Assembly (NCBI RefSeq): GCF_900496995.4
Contig: NC_044009.1
Coordinates: 13,114,001 to 13,178,000 of the forward strand
Reading direction: 5' to 3'
DNA length: 64,000 bases
Source: Aquila chrysaetos chrysaetos
Lineage: Eukaryota > Chordata > Aves > Accipitriformes > Accipitridae
Both the position numbers and the translations under genes were made by a program. Shown here one piece after another: positions 1-10,330 of the stretch. Under the pieces are notes generated by a model. The model saw only the letters and a program-made list of their open reading frames with translations. It did not search any database and was not told the DNA's origin. How positions within the stretch are numbered: position 1 is the stretch's first letter; every line of letters begins with the position of its first letter.

Positions 1-2410
1 GCAGAGATATCTATTAAAGCTAAAGTAAGTTTTCTTTGTTAGTGTGGGGTTTTAAGATAAGTGAAACTTAAAAGACCTTCATCTGTATGTGCAGAAGAAT
101 GGCAATTTTAGCAAACTGATTTCTTCTGTGGTCATGTAAATCCTGCTGCCAGCATGTCATCTCTCCCAGTGGGGTGCACAATGTCCATAATGAGGGAAGA
201 GAGAACTGATGGCGAGATCAGATTTGAAGGTCCATCCCACAATCCTAACATCCATTTTACAGAGAACGGGGTTGGGGGAAGCTGATGTGCTTCCTTACTG
301 GAAACTGGAGGAGGTGTCTTTTCTTCAAGCAGGTATATTTCACCCCACAGCAGTGGTTGTGTTAGTGAAAGTTACTTAGCCATGTGCATGACTTAAGTTA
401 CTTTCAAGGTTAAGGTGGATTATTTGGCCCCTTTAGAGTCAATAAGTTTGGGCTAATTTTGTAGTGGCCTAGAGGTTTCCTTCTGCATCAGTCCTCATTC
501 TCTTTCCAATCCTTAGAACTTCATTTCTTGATCTCTGCTGACCTGTGACTCCCAATCCTATCTCCAAGTCTGAATATCTCTGACCTTTCTTTTACAGTTT
601 GCTCTCCTTGTCTTCTTCATTGACCTTTATTTTTCTTCCCTATCTTTAATCTTTTACGGAATGTCTGTCTTAAGCTTCCTTTCCTTCCCATACAGATATG
701 TGAAATTGTTTTATTAATTTGAAGGGGTTTATACTTGTAAATTTTTGTTACTCTTGATAGTTTACAAAAATGTGGTTTGTTTGCTTTTGTTTATTTTGTT
801 TTTCCATATCAATGCTCAGGTGTAACCATGTTGGGTATGTTACAAATGGCTAAAAAAAAAAAAAGGATAGGACTTGAGGAAGTTCAAAATGAATGCATAG
901 AACTGCTGAACTGGGATGTCACTTTAGGATCTGTGTTTGGGTATTGGATCAGGAGCCACAGTAAAGGTTTTAGTCCATGCTCTAGAATGACTGCTGGTAT
1001 CTGGGAACTTGTATACCCAGGAGGGGAGTGACATACCACATTATTACTAGCTAAGGGACTGTACATGTCTGCCATATAGAGGGACTTTCATTTGAAAACT
1101 TCAGTTTTCCCCATTATTTGATTCAATACAGACTCTATTCCCTTTACTGTGTGTGTTAACAAGAAAAAAGGGGGAACCACAAGACTTTGGCCTGTTCAGG
1201 ATTTAACAACAAATGAGGACTGGTTATTTTTAAAGCTTTTAAAAAATATTGAAGTCTATCAAGAGAATTTACGTGGTGAAAGCCCACCAGCCTTCTATCT
1301 GTAATTTGTCAATTGCTTTCATTAAGTTTACAAAAAGACCTTTTTCTTGAGTGATCTTTGGATTTTAACCATTTAATTAACAGGCCAGACCTTAGATGTG
1401 GAGTTGAGCTCTGAACACCCTGAGTTCTGCCCAGGTGACTGCTTGCTGGCAAGGGAGGCAAGCTAAATAAACCTGCAATAAACATACACATCAAACTTGT
1501 GGAGTAAGACCTGTCTGAGGTCAATATATGCTCTTCTGATAAGTATATTTGAATGCTGTGTTCCAGTGTACTTCTCTTGAGGTGTACCTGAACAAACTAA
1601 GGTTGTTAATTAATGAGGTAAAGTGATAAGAAAAATTGTGAGTACCTGCTAAAATGCTTTCACATTTTGTACCCCTTAATAGAGAAGAAAAAACCCAATT
1701 GATTTGTTTACTTACTTTCTAGTTCTTTTTTCCAGTTGTCTCATTCTGTAATGTGCACTTTATTAATGAATGTCACATATATCTATGTGCTGATCTGTAG
1801 CACTTCCAAGTTCAAGTGTAGCACAACAGTTGGACCGGATTGCCCATCACCTGCTTGATGTTTGACCAGGAGAACTGACTATGAACGATTAAAGAGAAAA
1901 GAATGTTTTACCAGACCGCTGTGTTTGAAACAAAAATAATTTAATGGGCAAATCTTTTTCTGGTCATAATACTGGAGATAACACAAAATGTCATTGCCAT
2001 GCTGTTCGGTAAAAGAAGTGAAGATTTAAAGTGCTGAGAATGTGCTTAGCTATGATTATAGGTGTTTACAGTGTTTTCATAATGTTAAACTGTAAAGATT
2101 TGTGAGATTTTGTGTTGCAGTTGTGTTTGACCCTAGAGTTCTTGCATGCTAGCCTAATGTAGAAGATTAGCCTCTTTGCATGCAGCTGGGTGCTGCTACT
2201 GCCGTGACAAGCATGTTCTGTGAGAATGACATAACCTTCCCTGGCTGCAGCCCCTTCCCAGCCCTGTCTGTGGCCTCATTTCCTGTGGTACGTGCATAAC
2301 TACCTTCATCATTAGTTTCACTAACCTTAATGGTTTGGTCTTATATCAGATGCACTCTGAAAAGTGCGGCTCGATCAAATCAGCACTGAACTTTAAGTTT
2401 TCTCTTTCAG
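1..2410 (+). other. LRRFIP1: LRRFIP1 intron (5' part of window)
   Basis: AT-rich intronic sequence upstream of the first recognisable LRRFIP1 exon. No open frame here resembles the family and I place no exon with confidence. Bases 1-24 run into a consensus donor (gtaagt at 25-30), so an exon may end there, but 24 bases are too few to assign. A short poly-A run lies near 850-864. No mobile element was recognised. Confidence 0.5.
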
Positions 2411-2457
2411 ACAGACTGAAAAAACTCATTGATGAACGAGAATCCTTACTAGACCAG
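2411..2457 (+). CDS. LRRFIP1: LRRFIP1 coding exon ([15 protein letters not shown])
   Basis: 47 bases after a tctctttcag acceptor, ending at CAG|gtaatc. The first two bases complete a codon begun in an exon outside the recognised part; then 15 codons follow, ending in phase 0. Confidence 0.9.
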
Positions 2458-5400
2458 GTAATCACAGGAAAACTGAAATGCTGTGTGTTTGCTAAATCTA
2501 CGATAAGAGTAGTATAGACTAAGAAAATCAAAACAGCCGCAACGTAAGGTACAGAACAGCAGTACCATTGCCTTTCAGAATGTGTGGAAGGTTGCTCTTG
2601 CTGAGGATTTAACTGCATTGCTTGCCACTTTATTCCTCTGAAACATTTCTCTTGCGCATTAACTCAGGATACAAGGGAAGAAAGATATGACCCAGTGTGC
2701 CTGTTCCACGTTGCTAAGCAGTCACGTTCAGTGTCCTTAGTCACCTAAAACTCCTTCTCCAGGACTATTTCTGAAAAAGAATACTTTGGATTGGCCAAGC
2801 CCAAGGGAAAAACAAATATAGTCCAGAAATTGTAGAAGCAAATTTTATCTCCAAGAGTAAGCCTTCCCAATTTCTGGGTCTGTGGGTAATGGGCCATTTG
2901 GAGAGAAATGCTGGAGGAATTACAGTAGATGGGTAAATAGCAATTAAAGTAGTTATTGCTGGTACCTTGATAGTCCATAGTAGATATAAAGCTTATTCAA
3001 AAAACTAGATGATCTGTTTCTCTGCAGGATGCTCTGTGCTTTCATTTATGGACTATATCCTTGGCCTTGAGACTTCTCACACAACCAAACGCGGTTTGGG
3101 GGTTTTAAGAATGTTTTACATGAATGTGCCTACAGAACATTTATGGCTTTTCTAATAAAACAGTCTTCTTCCACTCGTTAATGTTTGGTCCTGAATTTAT
3201 GTATAAGCACTGGTACTTAAAATATGATGAGTCATTTGCCAAAAGAATTTCTAGGATATTACTTTGAACAAAAGATTTTTTGGAATTTAAGTTTAAAAAA
3301 AAATATAATTTGTTTTCTAATACTTGAGTGAATTTGAGTATTGAGCCACAATTTTCCCTTTCTGATTTTAATAACTAATTATTTTGTGTCCTTCAGGTTA
3401 AAAAATTAAAGGGACAGCTGGAAGAAAAGCAGAAGAATGGCAAGATGGAAAATACACAATCAGAAGATGAAGTTCTGGAAAATGGGACAGATATGCACAT
3501 GATTGACCTCCAAAGTGAGCTGCATTTTGATTTTAAGAGAACTTTTATGTCCTGTATGTGAATGAGAAAATGTATCTGTACAATAACCACATGGCTCTAA
3601 GTAAAAATGAGCCTTCAGTTGTAAGGGAGCTTCAAGCTGGGAGCCAGCCACGCACCTCTACCAGAGGTGAGGGTGATTATCCTTTGTTTGAGCAAGACTG
3701 CAATTGGAAATCTCCCTTCTGTTCCCCAGGAGAGCTGGGGTGAGTTCTTGGTTAATTCCGCTTTCAGAGCGGTCAGAAGGGAATCAGGCAAGACTGGAAT
3801 AGCGTCCATCTGCTGGGCACTTTTTTGGCAGAGACCACGTGCTACTCTACTGCTGCCCCAAGTAGATTCCTGTAGCATGGAAATTTTATGACAGGCTTGT
3901 TAGAAGACACTGTTGATACTTGTTCTGACATCTCTGATAAATCTGCAATTCTTTTAGGAGACGCCAACAGACAAATCAGTGATCTCAAATTTAAACTAGC
4001 AAAGTCTGAGCAAGAGATAACAGCATTGGAACAGAATGTAAGTTTCTGGCTTGTTCTGTTTGTTTAGGCATGGTGAGAATGCAAAGAGAAAGTGTATTTT
4101 ATTATATGACAAATGAAATAATGTTTACTGTGATTTTTCCCTTAAAATAAGAAGTAAGAGTGTTGGAGCATCAGGGCTACTGCACGTAAGTCATAAAGAC
4201 TAAAATGCTTTCATTTGTATATGGGGAAGAGTGAATATATTATTCATCTTTACCGAAGGAAAAAACGTTCGAAGACAAAGGTATATTGAGAGCACTTACT
4301 GAACTCTTCAGAATACTTCTTTATGCCTAGCTATCGACAATTTTTAAATGGCTTCTGTTATATGATGCAGTATATATGGATTTTATACAAGACTCTTCAA
4401 TTTTGACTCTTTGGTCTTGTCCAGAATATGTCAGCAATACTCCTGCTAAGATAAATTTAGTCAATGGACTGTATTTTTTGTTGCTGGAAGCATATTAAAT
4501 ATGGATATGTATAAAAGGTCTGGAGTAAGTTACCGTGGCCAGGCTTCCTTGGTATATTTTTTTTTTCTCAGAATGTGCCTTTCTTTTATTAAAGCAAAGC
4601 AAGTATCTCTCTGGTTATTGCTTAACTACTAGTGGAAGAGTAAAGCCTCAGAGTCACTTCTTGGTACAGCTTTTAATTTAAAAAATTTGCCTTTTTCTTA
4701 GGTAATACGATTGGAAGGTCAGGTAGCCCGATACAAAACTGCTGCTGAAAATGCTGAAAGAGTAGAAGATGAACTGAAAGCAGAGAAACGCAAACTACAG
4801 AGAGAGGTAACTCTAAATGCAAACTGTCACAGGCTAGCCATCAGCCTGCACCGCATGGGGGGAGACGTGTCTGTCTGGTGCATTTTAGAGGAGGAACTAT
4901 CCTTCTTGGCAGAGCAAAGAATAAACGTCTACTTTTTTTATTGCTTTAGTTATTTGTTCTAAATGTTTAACCAAATTTTCAGCACTCAAACCGGAGTAAC
5001 AGTCACGACTATGAACTCCCGCTGCCATTTCACCATTGCTTCCTAAACTGACTTGCAATGCCTTGCTTTGTACCAGAATTGGTTCTCTGGAGCAAACTCA
5101 GGTTGTACTTGTACAACTTGCATCTAGAAGCAGCCTTCAAATGCTCAAACGCTACTTTGCAGCTGTGAATGTTCATGTGGTTCGACATTCATTAAGCTGA
5201 AGAACTCCTATTTCTACTTTGCTGTCCTTGTCCTTTGTTGCACCTGAAGGCTCATGACTTTGGGTGTTATAAATTCTGGGTTTGTAAATACAAATCACTG
5301 GTCTTTTTAGAACTTGTGACTCAGAAATTACAGCAGTAGAAAACTGGAAATCCTGCTGTAAAGTTCATTTGGGCGCTTCATTATTTAAGCACAGTGCCAC

Positions 5401-6320
5401 ACCTTACCAGGAATGACAGTCTAAACTTTCAAGCCTCAGAGTCTAAACTTGAGTGCTAAATGGATGTGAATCATTCTTATTGAGCCTGTTTTTCTTGTCC
5501 TGTCAATCTGTTCATGCCTGTTTGTTGTAGTGTGTCTGTCCACAGACTGTCTGTGTTTCTCTCTTGTAAAACACTGCATCTTCAAGCTGTCTGTAATTTT
5601 GACCTTATTTGTCTTATCAAACTTCATGTTCTCTCCAAGTAGCTGCTACAACCACGTTGTTGTAAATACGTTTGTCAGCTTCTTTCACACCTGGCTCCTC
5701 AGGGGGTTTTTTGTTGGTTGGGTTTTGGTTTTTTTTTTCTTCAGTGTGGCTCTTTGCTTTTTCTAAATACTCCTCTTGCTCTGCTGCCTATAGATACTGC
5801 TCTGTGTGGTCCACCTCCCTGTCCCTACCCCCATGCCGTGGTGGGCTTTATAGAAAACTAAGGCACCAACGTCACACCTGTGGCTGTAGTTCTGGGAACC
5901 AGAAACATAAAAGCCAGGCAGCAAGACAGGCGTGCCTCTGAAGTTGAGGCAAACTCTGAGCCATTTGTTCAACATTCTGTAAATACCTTGGATTCTTGGC
6001 ACAGTGCTTAGAAAATGTGTGTGTGGCCTTCAAAGCAGTTACACAATGTTTACTTTTAACTCTGCTAATAGGAATTTTCAACTGCTTTATCTTGTAAGGA
6101 AATTCCAGCAATATCATCAGTTAGTGTTGGTAACTACAAATCTTGCTTTATCTTTGGACAGGGAAAACACTGTGAAAATTATGTGGTTTTTTCTGCTTTC
6201 TTCTTTCAGCTTCGTTCAGCATTGGATAAAACTGAAGAGCTTGAAGTCAGCAATGGTCATCTAGTAAAACGCTTGGAGAAGATGAAAGCCAACCGGAGTG
6301 CTTTACTGTCTCAGCAATAA
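2411..6320 (+). CDS. LRRFIP1: LRRFIP1, C-terminal part (5 coding exons)
   Basis: Leucine-rich repeat flightless-interacting protein 1, C-terminal 152 residues. The family binds the LRR of Flightless-1, binds nucleic acids (repressor GCF2; cytosolic nucleic-acid sensing upstream of beta-catenin) and dimerises through a coiled coil. Coding exons are 2411-2457, 3397-3514, 3958-4037, 4702-4806 and 6210-6320. All junctions are GT-AG and all phases agree, giving one open frame. The peptide is a charged heptad-rich coiled coil ([15 protein letters not shown] ... [20 protein letters not shown] ... [19 protein letters not shown], stop TAA 6318-6320). The paralogue LRRFIP2 has a very similar tail. I chose LRRFIP1 because RBM44 and RAMP1 follow, as in human 2q37.3. 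The N-terminal exons lie before the window. Introns of 939, 443, 664 and 1403 bases hold nothing else I recognise. Confidence 0.92.
3397..3514 (+). CDS. LRRFIP1: LRRFIP1 coding exon ([16 protein letters not shown]...)
   Basis: 118 bases after tccttcag, ending CAAA|gtgagc. It encodes 39 residues plus one base. The second half is an acidic linker ([15 protein letters not shown]) that interrupts the coiled coil. Confidence 0.92.
3958..4037 (+). CDS. LRRFIP1: LRRFIP1 coding exon ([20 protein letters not shown])
   Basis: 80 bases after ttcttttag, ending AAT|gtaagt. The leading two bases complete an Arg codon with the previous exon. Heptad-pattern coiled coil. Confidence 0.93.
4702..4806 (+). CDS. 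LRRFIP1: LRRFIP1 coding exon ([20 protein letters not shown])
   Basis: 105 bases (35 codons, phase 0 on both sides) between ctttttcttag and GAG|gtaact. Highly charged coiled coil ending [10 protein letters not shown], one of the most conserved LRRFIP segments. Confidence 0.94.
6210..6320 (+). CDS. LRRFIP1: LRRFIP1 terminal coding exon
   Basis: Starts after ttctttcag in phase 0 and encodes 36 residues, [20 protein letters not shown] then [16 protein letters not shown], stop TAA at 6318-6320. The ending is the standard LRRFIP C-terminus. Confidence 0.94.
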   Translation, partial: LRSALDKTEELEVSNGHLVKRLEKMKANRSALLSQQ

Positions 6321-7110
6321 CCACCACCTTTCGATGGAAACTAGTACTTGACAGAATCAGAACAACGTTGCAGATGCTTCTGTCTCTTGCTGTCCAGGAT
6401 GCTTTGTGTCATGCCTTCTGAGAACAGACAACCCTAACATTTGCTACGTGCCACCCAGCTGTGGTTCTCTCTACGCAGATTCAAACCTACTGCACTATAT
6501 ACATAGGAGTAGCTGATCCAAATGGCTGTGCCTGCGGGAGCCCTTCTAAGCCGTTCTTTGGGTACATTTGAAGTACAATGTCCGTCTACCATGTAAGAAG
6601 CACATCGGGCATCGCGTTAAGTTCTCCATCCAGAAGGCACAGCAGCCACTTATTGCCATTTAAAATGGCATTCAAAGAAAACACTTTAACTGGACTAGAA
6701 TTTTGTGTCTTGCTGAAAATTTTAAAAAAAGCACTGTAAGTTTTGGACTTTCTCATGACAGTATCTGTAATTTAGTGACTACGGTAGAGTTATTCATAGT
6801 AGGTTTTTCATTTACAAATCACTGTGGAACCACAAGCCATTACAAAGCAAAACTCCTTCAGTGGAAACCATGGAAGAAGACGGTCTTGGAAGCAAAAGTG
6901 ACCTTAAATGACTTTGCCAATAAAACAAAGGTGTTTGGAGGGATTTTTGCACCAGTGGAATCGTAAGACTATTTTATTTCAGGGTAAATAGGCAATAGCT
7001 TCATTGAATTTTCAACTTTTATTTGTATTATTTAATCCCTGCTCTTGGAGTTGAAGTAAACTACTTTTAAAGGATGTAAAGTTGCATTAATAAACCAGCA
7101 TAAGGCCGTG
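6321..7110 (+). other. LRRFIP1: LRRFIP1 3' UTR (minimum extent)
   Basis: Non-coding sequence after the stop. AATAAA occurs at 6919-6924 and 7089-7094, and again at 7528-7533 and 7858-7863, so several polyadenylation sites are possible. I end the UTR after the second by convention; the real end could be up to about 7.9 kb. An 87-codon open frame at 6703-6966 is not protein-like and is probably chance. Confidence 0.55.
7089..7094 (+). terminator. LRRFIP1: poly(A) signal AATAAA, LRRFIP1 (one of several)
   Basis: Canonical hexamer in the AT-rich 3' UTR about 770 bases after the stop. An equally good hexamer is at 6919-6924. The choice between them cannot be made from sequence. Confidence 0.45.
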
Positions 7111-9870
7111 TTTTAAGAAATGGTGGGTTTTGCACTTAGATCACTCACTTTGGTGCATTTGTCAAAGCAAGTGTCATTTGCTTAAACAAAATATGTAATG
7201 GGTTTTTTACATCAGAAACTATCTACTGGTCCATGAACTACTAGAAAACTATGCCGCTAAAAATACAAGTCTAATTTTTAAAAAAGTAACTGATAAGTAA
7301 AGAAGCACTTTAGAAAATATTACTGCCTATGGTTTTTCTACAAATACAGAAGTAGTGAATTATTTCCTTCTAAGGTCATTATTAAGGTTTTCCACTGTTC
7401 ATGAAAAATAACGTAACCAATTAAGATGTTGCAGGCAATTTATTATACACAACTAGCACTACAGCTCTGGTTTATTGGAAATTATTCTGAATGTACTACT
7501 CAAAGGAGAACAGCAGTTAACTTGAAGAATAAAGCTGTCCTTCCCCCTTCAGCCCTGACAGAAAAGCTTGTGAATAAGGTAGACTTCCAGTCCCTTAGGA
7601 ACCTGCTCACCCGATGAAGCAGCATCTCCTGTTCGACAGGAACAACCTTCTGTCGATGCTGACTGCCTCAATAGATACAGTTCTATCAAGCCAAATCCAG
7701 ACCCGGGAGACCATTTCTTCTTAACTTGGTCTTCAGACTTTCCAGTCTAGGTCTTTCCCTAGCCTCTTCCTTGCAGACTGGAGGTTAGAGTCTAAACCGC
7801 TGCTACTTTCAACGTAAGGGGATCACCAGTATCTTCTTAGAGCACCTTCACAAATTAAATAAACCAAAAACAGTGTCTGAATGTGTTTCTCTGGTTTGGC
7901 TAGAAAATAACACCTTGCTCTTCATCTCTTCTGAGTGTACCCGGAAATTTTGGAATGAAGTACTGAAATTAATATTCCAGGAAAAGGATGAAGAAGGCTC
8001 TTTTTGTGCCCCTGGGAAAATAAGTATGTCCTTGTTGATCAAATGTGGTGGAACATGGGGATGAAAGGAGTCTTTTAAATGAAATTTCCACTCCAGCTAG
8101 GGCTTTGGGTTCTTTTTCTTTTTTTTGGTTTTTGAGAGGAACATTCAGGTGCAGAGCCAGGTTTCTTGTGGAATACCTCAAAATCGTTGTGGATACCAAT
8201 TTACAATCTTCTGTGGTTGACTTGTGTAATTTCTGGTGTACAAAGCCTCTGGGGCCTAAAAAAAGAACTAAGGTTTTTCAGAATGCAAACAAACGTGCTA
8301 GCTACAACATCTTACTAACTGATGATAAGGTGTGTGATTGCCACCAGTCATCTTTTTATTTGTCATAGCGGTGAAAACTGTCTCTCCTGATTCAGGAGAA
8401 ACAACCTAGCAACTAAGCATTGGTCCAAAAGGCTAAAAATAATACTTTACTCATCAGGAAGTGATGTGTTTATCATTTTGAAGTAGATTGCATCTCGCAC
8501 CCCATAAGCATTAACCTCATGACAGAAATCAGATGTGTATTTCAACCTGGATATGCTCTTAGTAGAAATCTGTGTGTGTGATAAAGTAGCTGAATGTTGA
8601 AGCCGCATTTTTCCCCCCTAACTTTCAGTATGACTTAGCTTTAGAATAAGGGAAGAAGTACTGGTTGGTTTTCTGCAAACTGTTTTATGTTTTCCTGTGA
8701 AGAATGTACAACAACAGGGCTTTGAATGGTAATAATAGCACATGCCCCAGTCCTTTTAATTGAGCTCCAACCGAGAGCGCCTCGGCACCCAGCCCACTGA
8801 CTCAGAGCGGAGCCGAGGTGGTGGCAGCCTGGCAAGGAACAGCTCCTGGGGGAACCAGGATGGGTTTTCCTAGAATTTGTATTTAAAATTGTTATCCTTT
8901 GTTTTATTTTTAAATGTTAAATAATTTTATTGTTTGCAAATGGAATGTTACCCAAATGGTTATTTTTGTTTTGTTTTTTCAATCAAACTATTAGGAGATA
9001 CGAGCGTGGAAAAGGAAATCCATTAGCAGAACTTGCCAATAAAAATGTCACTTGTTTGGGTAGTATTTATGGAGTGGTCTGTCATGATGATGTTACTGGT
9101 AAAAGTTCTCTTGGAAAATACAGACTTTTTGGATGATACTGGTGTAACAGCTCATTTTCCTTTATAACATATTGCTGCAGACACGCAACCGTGAGCAACA
9201 CTGGCTGTAAAATGTACAAAGGCAGGGGCTTGTGTGCCTAAGGGCACTGGTGTGCGACATACCTCCAAATATTAACCTTTTTAATGGCAGAGTGCACTTG
9301 AGGACGGGGAGGACAGGGACAGTGTCCCATCAGGAGAAATTTGAATGGTATTGCTAATCGGATTAATTCTCTACTTAAGAGTATTTATGGTGAACAGAGA
9401 GGTAAGCCACATAGTAACTTTCCCTGGAAGAATCCTTCGCCACAGGAGGCAACTTTGTTCAGCAAAACCGTGTCAATTTTAGTATTAAATTTCATCTTGC
9501 ACTGATTGTGGGCGTTGATATAGAGAGATCACTTAGGTGAAATATGCTGAGGAGGTTAGTGCTTGTCTATGCTTTAAATGCTCTAAACGATTATATGGGT
9601 TTGGGGGTCGGTTTGTTTTAGTCAGCTAAGTGATTTTTTGCACGCTTTATTAAGAACTTTACATATATGTGTTTAAAGGAGGGAGTAGGGCCCTGAACCA
9701 ACTTTGTAAAAATAACGTGTACGTTTACATTCGGTAACCCGTACAGCGGGAGTTTACTGGGTGACGTTCCCCAGCTCACTGCGTTCGCCTCCACTGCCCC
9801 CTCAGAGTGCTGCTAGGTTTTAATAACTGTAGAAGACGACGTGCTGCTGCTGTCCCCCGCAGGCTAAGGT
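7111..9870. other. LRRFIP1-RBM44 intergenic / distal UTR
   Basis: Mostly AT-rich single-copy sequence with no gene assigned. Two more AATAAA hexamers (7528, 7858) may belong to longer LRRFIP1 transcripts. An open stretch at 8930-9136 (+), preceded by a pyrimidine tract and an AG at about 8994, encodes nothing I recognise. A short GC-rich patch lies at 8765-8850. Confidence 0.5.
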
Positions 9871-9879
9871 TTGGGCTTT

Positions 9880-10330
9880 CTGTGGTACGGGCAGGGACAC
9901 CCCTGCGCCGCCGTGAGGGAGAGGGGGCGGTGGGGGAGGAGGGGGAGGAGGGCAGAAGCCCCTCTGAGGAGACATCTCGTGGGGGGAGGGGTGGGCAGCA
10001 CGCGGTTGGCGCAGGCACCGCACCGGCCAATCAGACGCTGGAGCGCTTCCCGTCGCAGCCAATGGGCTGGAGGCGCGGGCGGGGAGTGGCGGCTGGCGGC
10101 CGTTGAGCGCGTGCTCGGCGGGGTCGTTGTCGCCCGGCCGGGTCGGAGGCGCGGGGAGCCGGCCGGGGCTCGGCTCTGGTACGGAGGCGTTACGGGGGGG
10201 GGGGGGGCTTCGTTTGGGCAGTGGGAAGGTTGCTCAGCCCTCCCTGGAGCCGGGGTGAGGGCTGTGAGCCGCGGTCCCCTGCCTGGGCGTTCCCCTTCGG
10301 CGGGCGGGGGCACCGGGCTGCTCTGAGGGA
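9880..10330 (+). promoter_or_regulatory. RBM44: RBM44 CpG-island promoter with two CCAAT boxes
   Basis: Dense CpG island standing out from AT-rich flanks. It holds CCAAT boxes at 10027-10031 and 10059-10063 (32 bases apart, same strand), then a GC box GGGCGGGG at 10078-10085. No TATA box is visible. Transcription probably starts just downstream (about 10100-10150). A plausible first-exon donor is CGGG|gtgagg at 10255, giving a non-coding exon 1 spliced to the acceptor at 13188. A G14 run sits near 10194-10207. Assignment to RBM44 rests on strand order and being the only island upstream of that gene. Confidence 0.7.

Noticed and set aside
1-24. Possible exon end before gtaagt
   Set aside because: The donor is perfect, but only 24 bases are visible and I cannot match the peptide to LRRFIP1.
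8930-9136. Possible exon (ERGKGNPLAELANKNVTCLG...) after a pyrimidine tract
   Set aside because: The acceptor is reasonable, but the peptide resembles nothing in LRRFIP1 or RBM44. It lies past the LRRFIP1 stop and upstream of the RBM44 promoter. Probably UTR/intergenic chance.
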